Positions 4,855 through 5,035 of a stretch of 5,035 nt of DNA are shown here, piece by piece. The notes below the pieces were generated by a model. That model searched no databases. It was not told the DNA's origin and saw only the letters and a list, made by a program, of their open reading frames with translations. The translations under genes and the position numbers were made by a program. This stretch comes from an uncultured Eubacteriales bacterium (GTDB lineage: Bacteria; Bacillota; Clostridia; Oscillospirales; CAG-272): contig UQXK01000076.1 of assembly GCA_900544985.1 (NCBI GenBank), positions 1 to 5,035 of the forward strand, given 5' to 3'. Position 1 is the first letter of the stretch. Every line of letters begins with the position of its first letter.

Positions 4855-5035
4855 TTTTTTTGTGAGCTGTCGGCTGGGGCGTCTGCCGTGGGACCCCGAC
4901 CAATGGACTTTCCCCGAAAAAGTCCATTGGAACCTCAAAAACTTTATCAAAATAAAATGGTACATTCGTTTAAAAGTTTTTGCGGATTTTTAAGGGGCTT
5001 TTTACAAAAAGCCCCTTAAAGCAAGGTTTGGAACG
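4855..5035 (-). repeat. Hairpin-rich intergenic repeat, copy 4 (inverted, cut by window edge)
   Basis: The reverse complement lines up with copy 3 module by module. H1: TTTAAGGGGCTTTTT (4989-5003) with AAAAAGCCCCTTAAA (5006-5020), 15 perfect pairs. H2: CAAAAACTTT (4936-4945) with AAAGTTTTTG (4973-4982), a perfect 10-bp long-range stem. H3: CCAATGGACTTT (4900-4911) with AAAGTCCATTGG (4919-4930). H4: outer arms GTCGG (4869-4873) and CCGAC (4896-4900), with the inner GGC/GCC retained. The flank TGTGAGC (4861-4867) still matches the H4-H5 linker of the other copies, but the terminator hairpin H5 is missing beyond a T-tract. The outermost bases (GGTTTGGAACG, 5025-5035) match one arm of H0, so the copy continues past the window. 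Confidence 0.83.

Noticed and set aside
4805..4993. Open frame of 62 codons on the plus strand
   Set aside because: It covers the operon promoter region and repeat copy 4; its C-terminal residues resemble frames in other copies only because the DNA is homologous. There is no ribosome binding site before its ATG.

Overview
The window reads as a chromosomal segment of a moderately AT-rich Firmicutes bacterium, most likely an anaerobic, gut-type member of the Clostridia. The evidence is the DUF1385 (YqhQ-like) gene directly followed by prmC, a typical clostridial pair, together with consensus sigma-A promoters, AGGAGG-type ribosome binding sites and compact intergenic regions packed with hairpins. 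No phage, plasmid, transposase, CRISPR or tRNA/rRNA gene is visible.

Layout: (1) 1-69 is the right part of a hairpin-rich intergenic repeat (copy 1) that ends in a terminator. (2) 78-794, minus strand, encodes a HAD-family phosphatase. (3) 795-1043 is a divergent promoter region with a good sigma-A promoter facing each way. (4) 1044-1742, plus strand, encodes a stand-alone Sfp-type 4'-phosphopantetheinyl transferase. (5) 1743-2156 has no gene; it is filled by two tandem copies (2 and 3) of the hairpin repeat and lies between convergent genes. (6) 2157-4700 is a minus-strand operon read as DUF1385 membrane protein, then prmC (release-factor glutamine methyltransferase), then a LacA/Maa-type O-acetyltransferase; gaps are 2 and 13 nt. 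(7) 4701-5035 has no gene; it holds the leader and probable promoter of that operon, then an inverted copy (copy 4) of the repeat that runs off the right edge.

The genes are housekeeping or peripheral and do not form one pathway. PrmC modifies peptide-release factors, the PPTase activates carrier proteins, and the HAD and acetyltransferase enzymes act on small phosphorylated compounds and sugars. The most notable content is the repeat family. It is a composite element of about 180-210 bp built from up to six successive hairpins (called H0 to H5 here) and ending in a palindromic terminator. Its stem sequences differ between copies while base pairing is kept, which suggests that the folded structure, and not the primary sequence, is maintained. 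I cannot tell from one window whether the family is already known.
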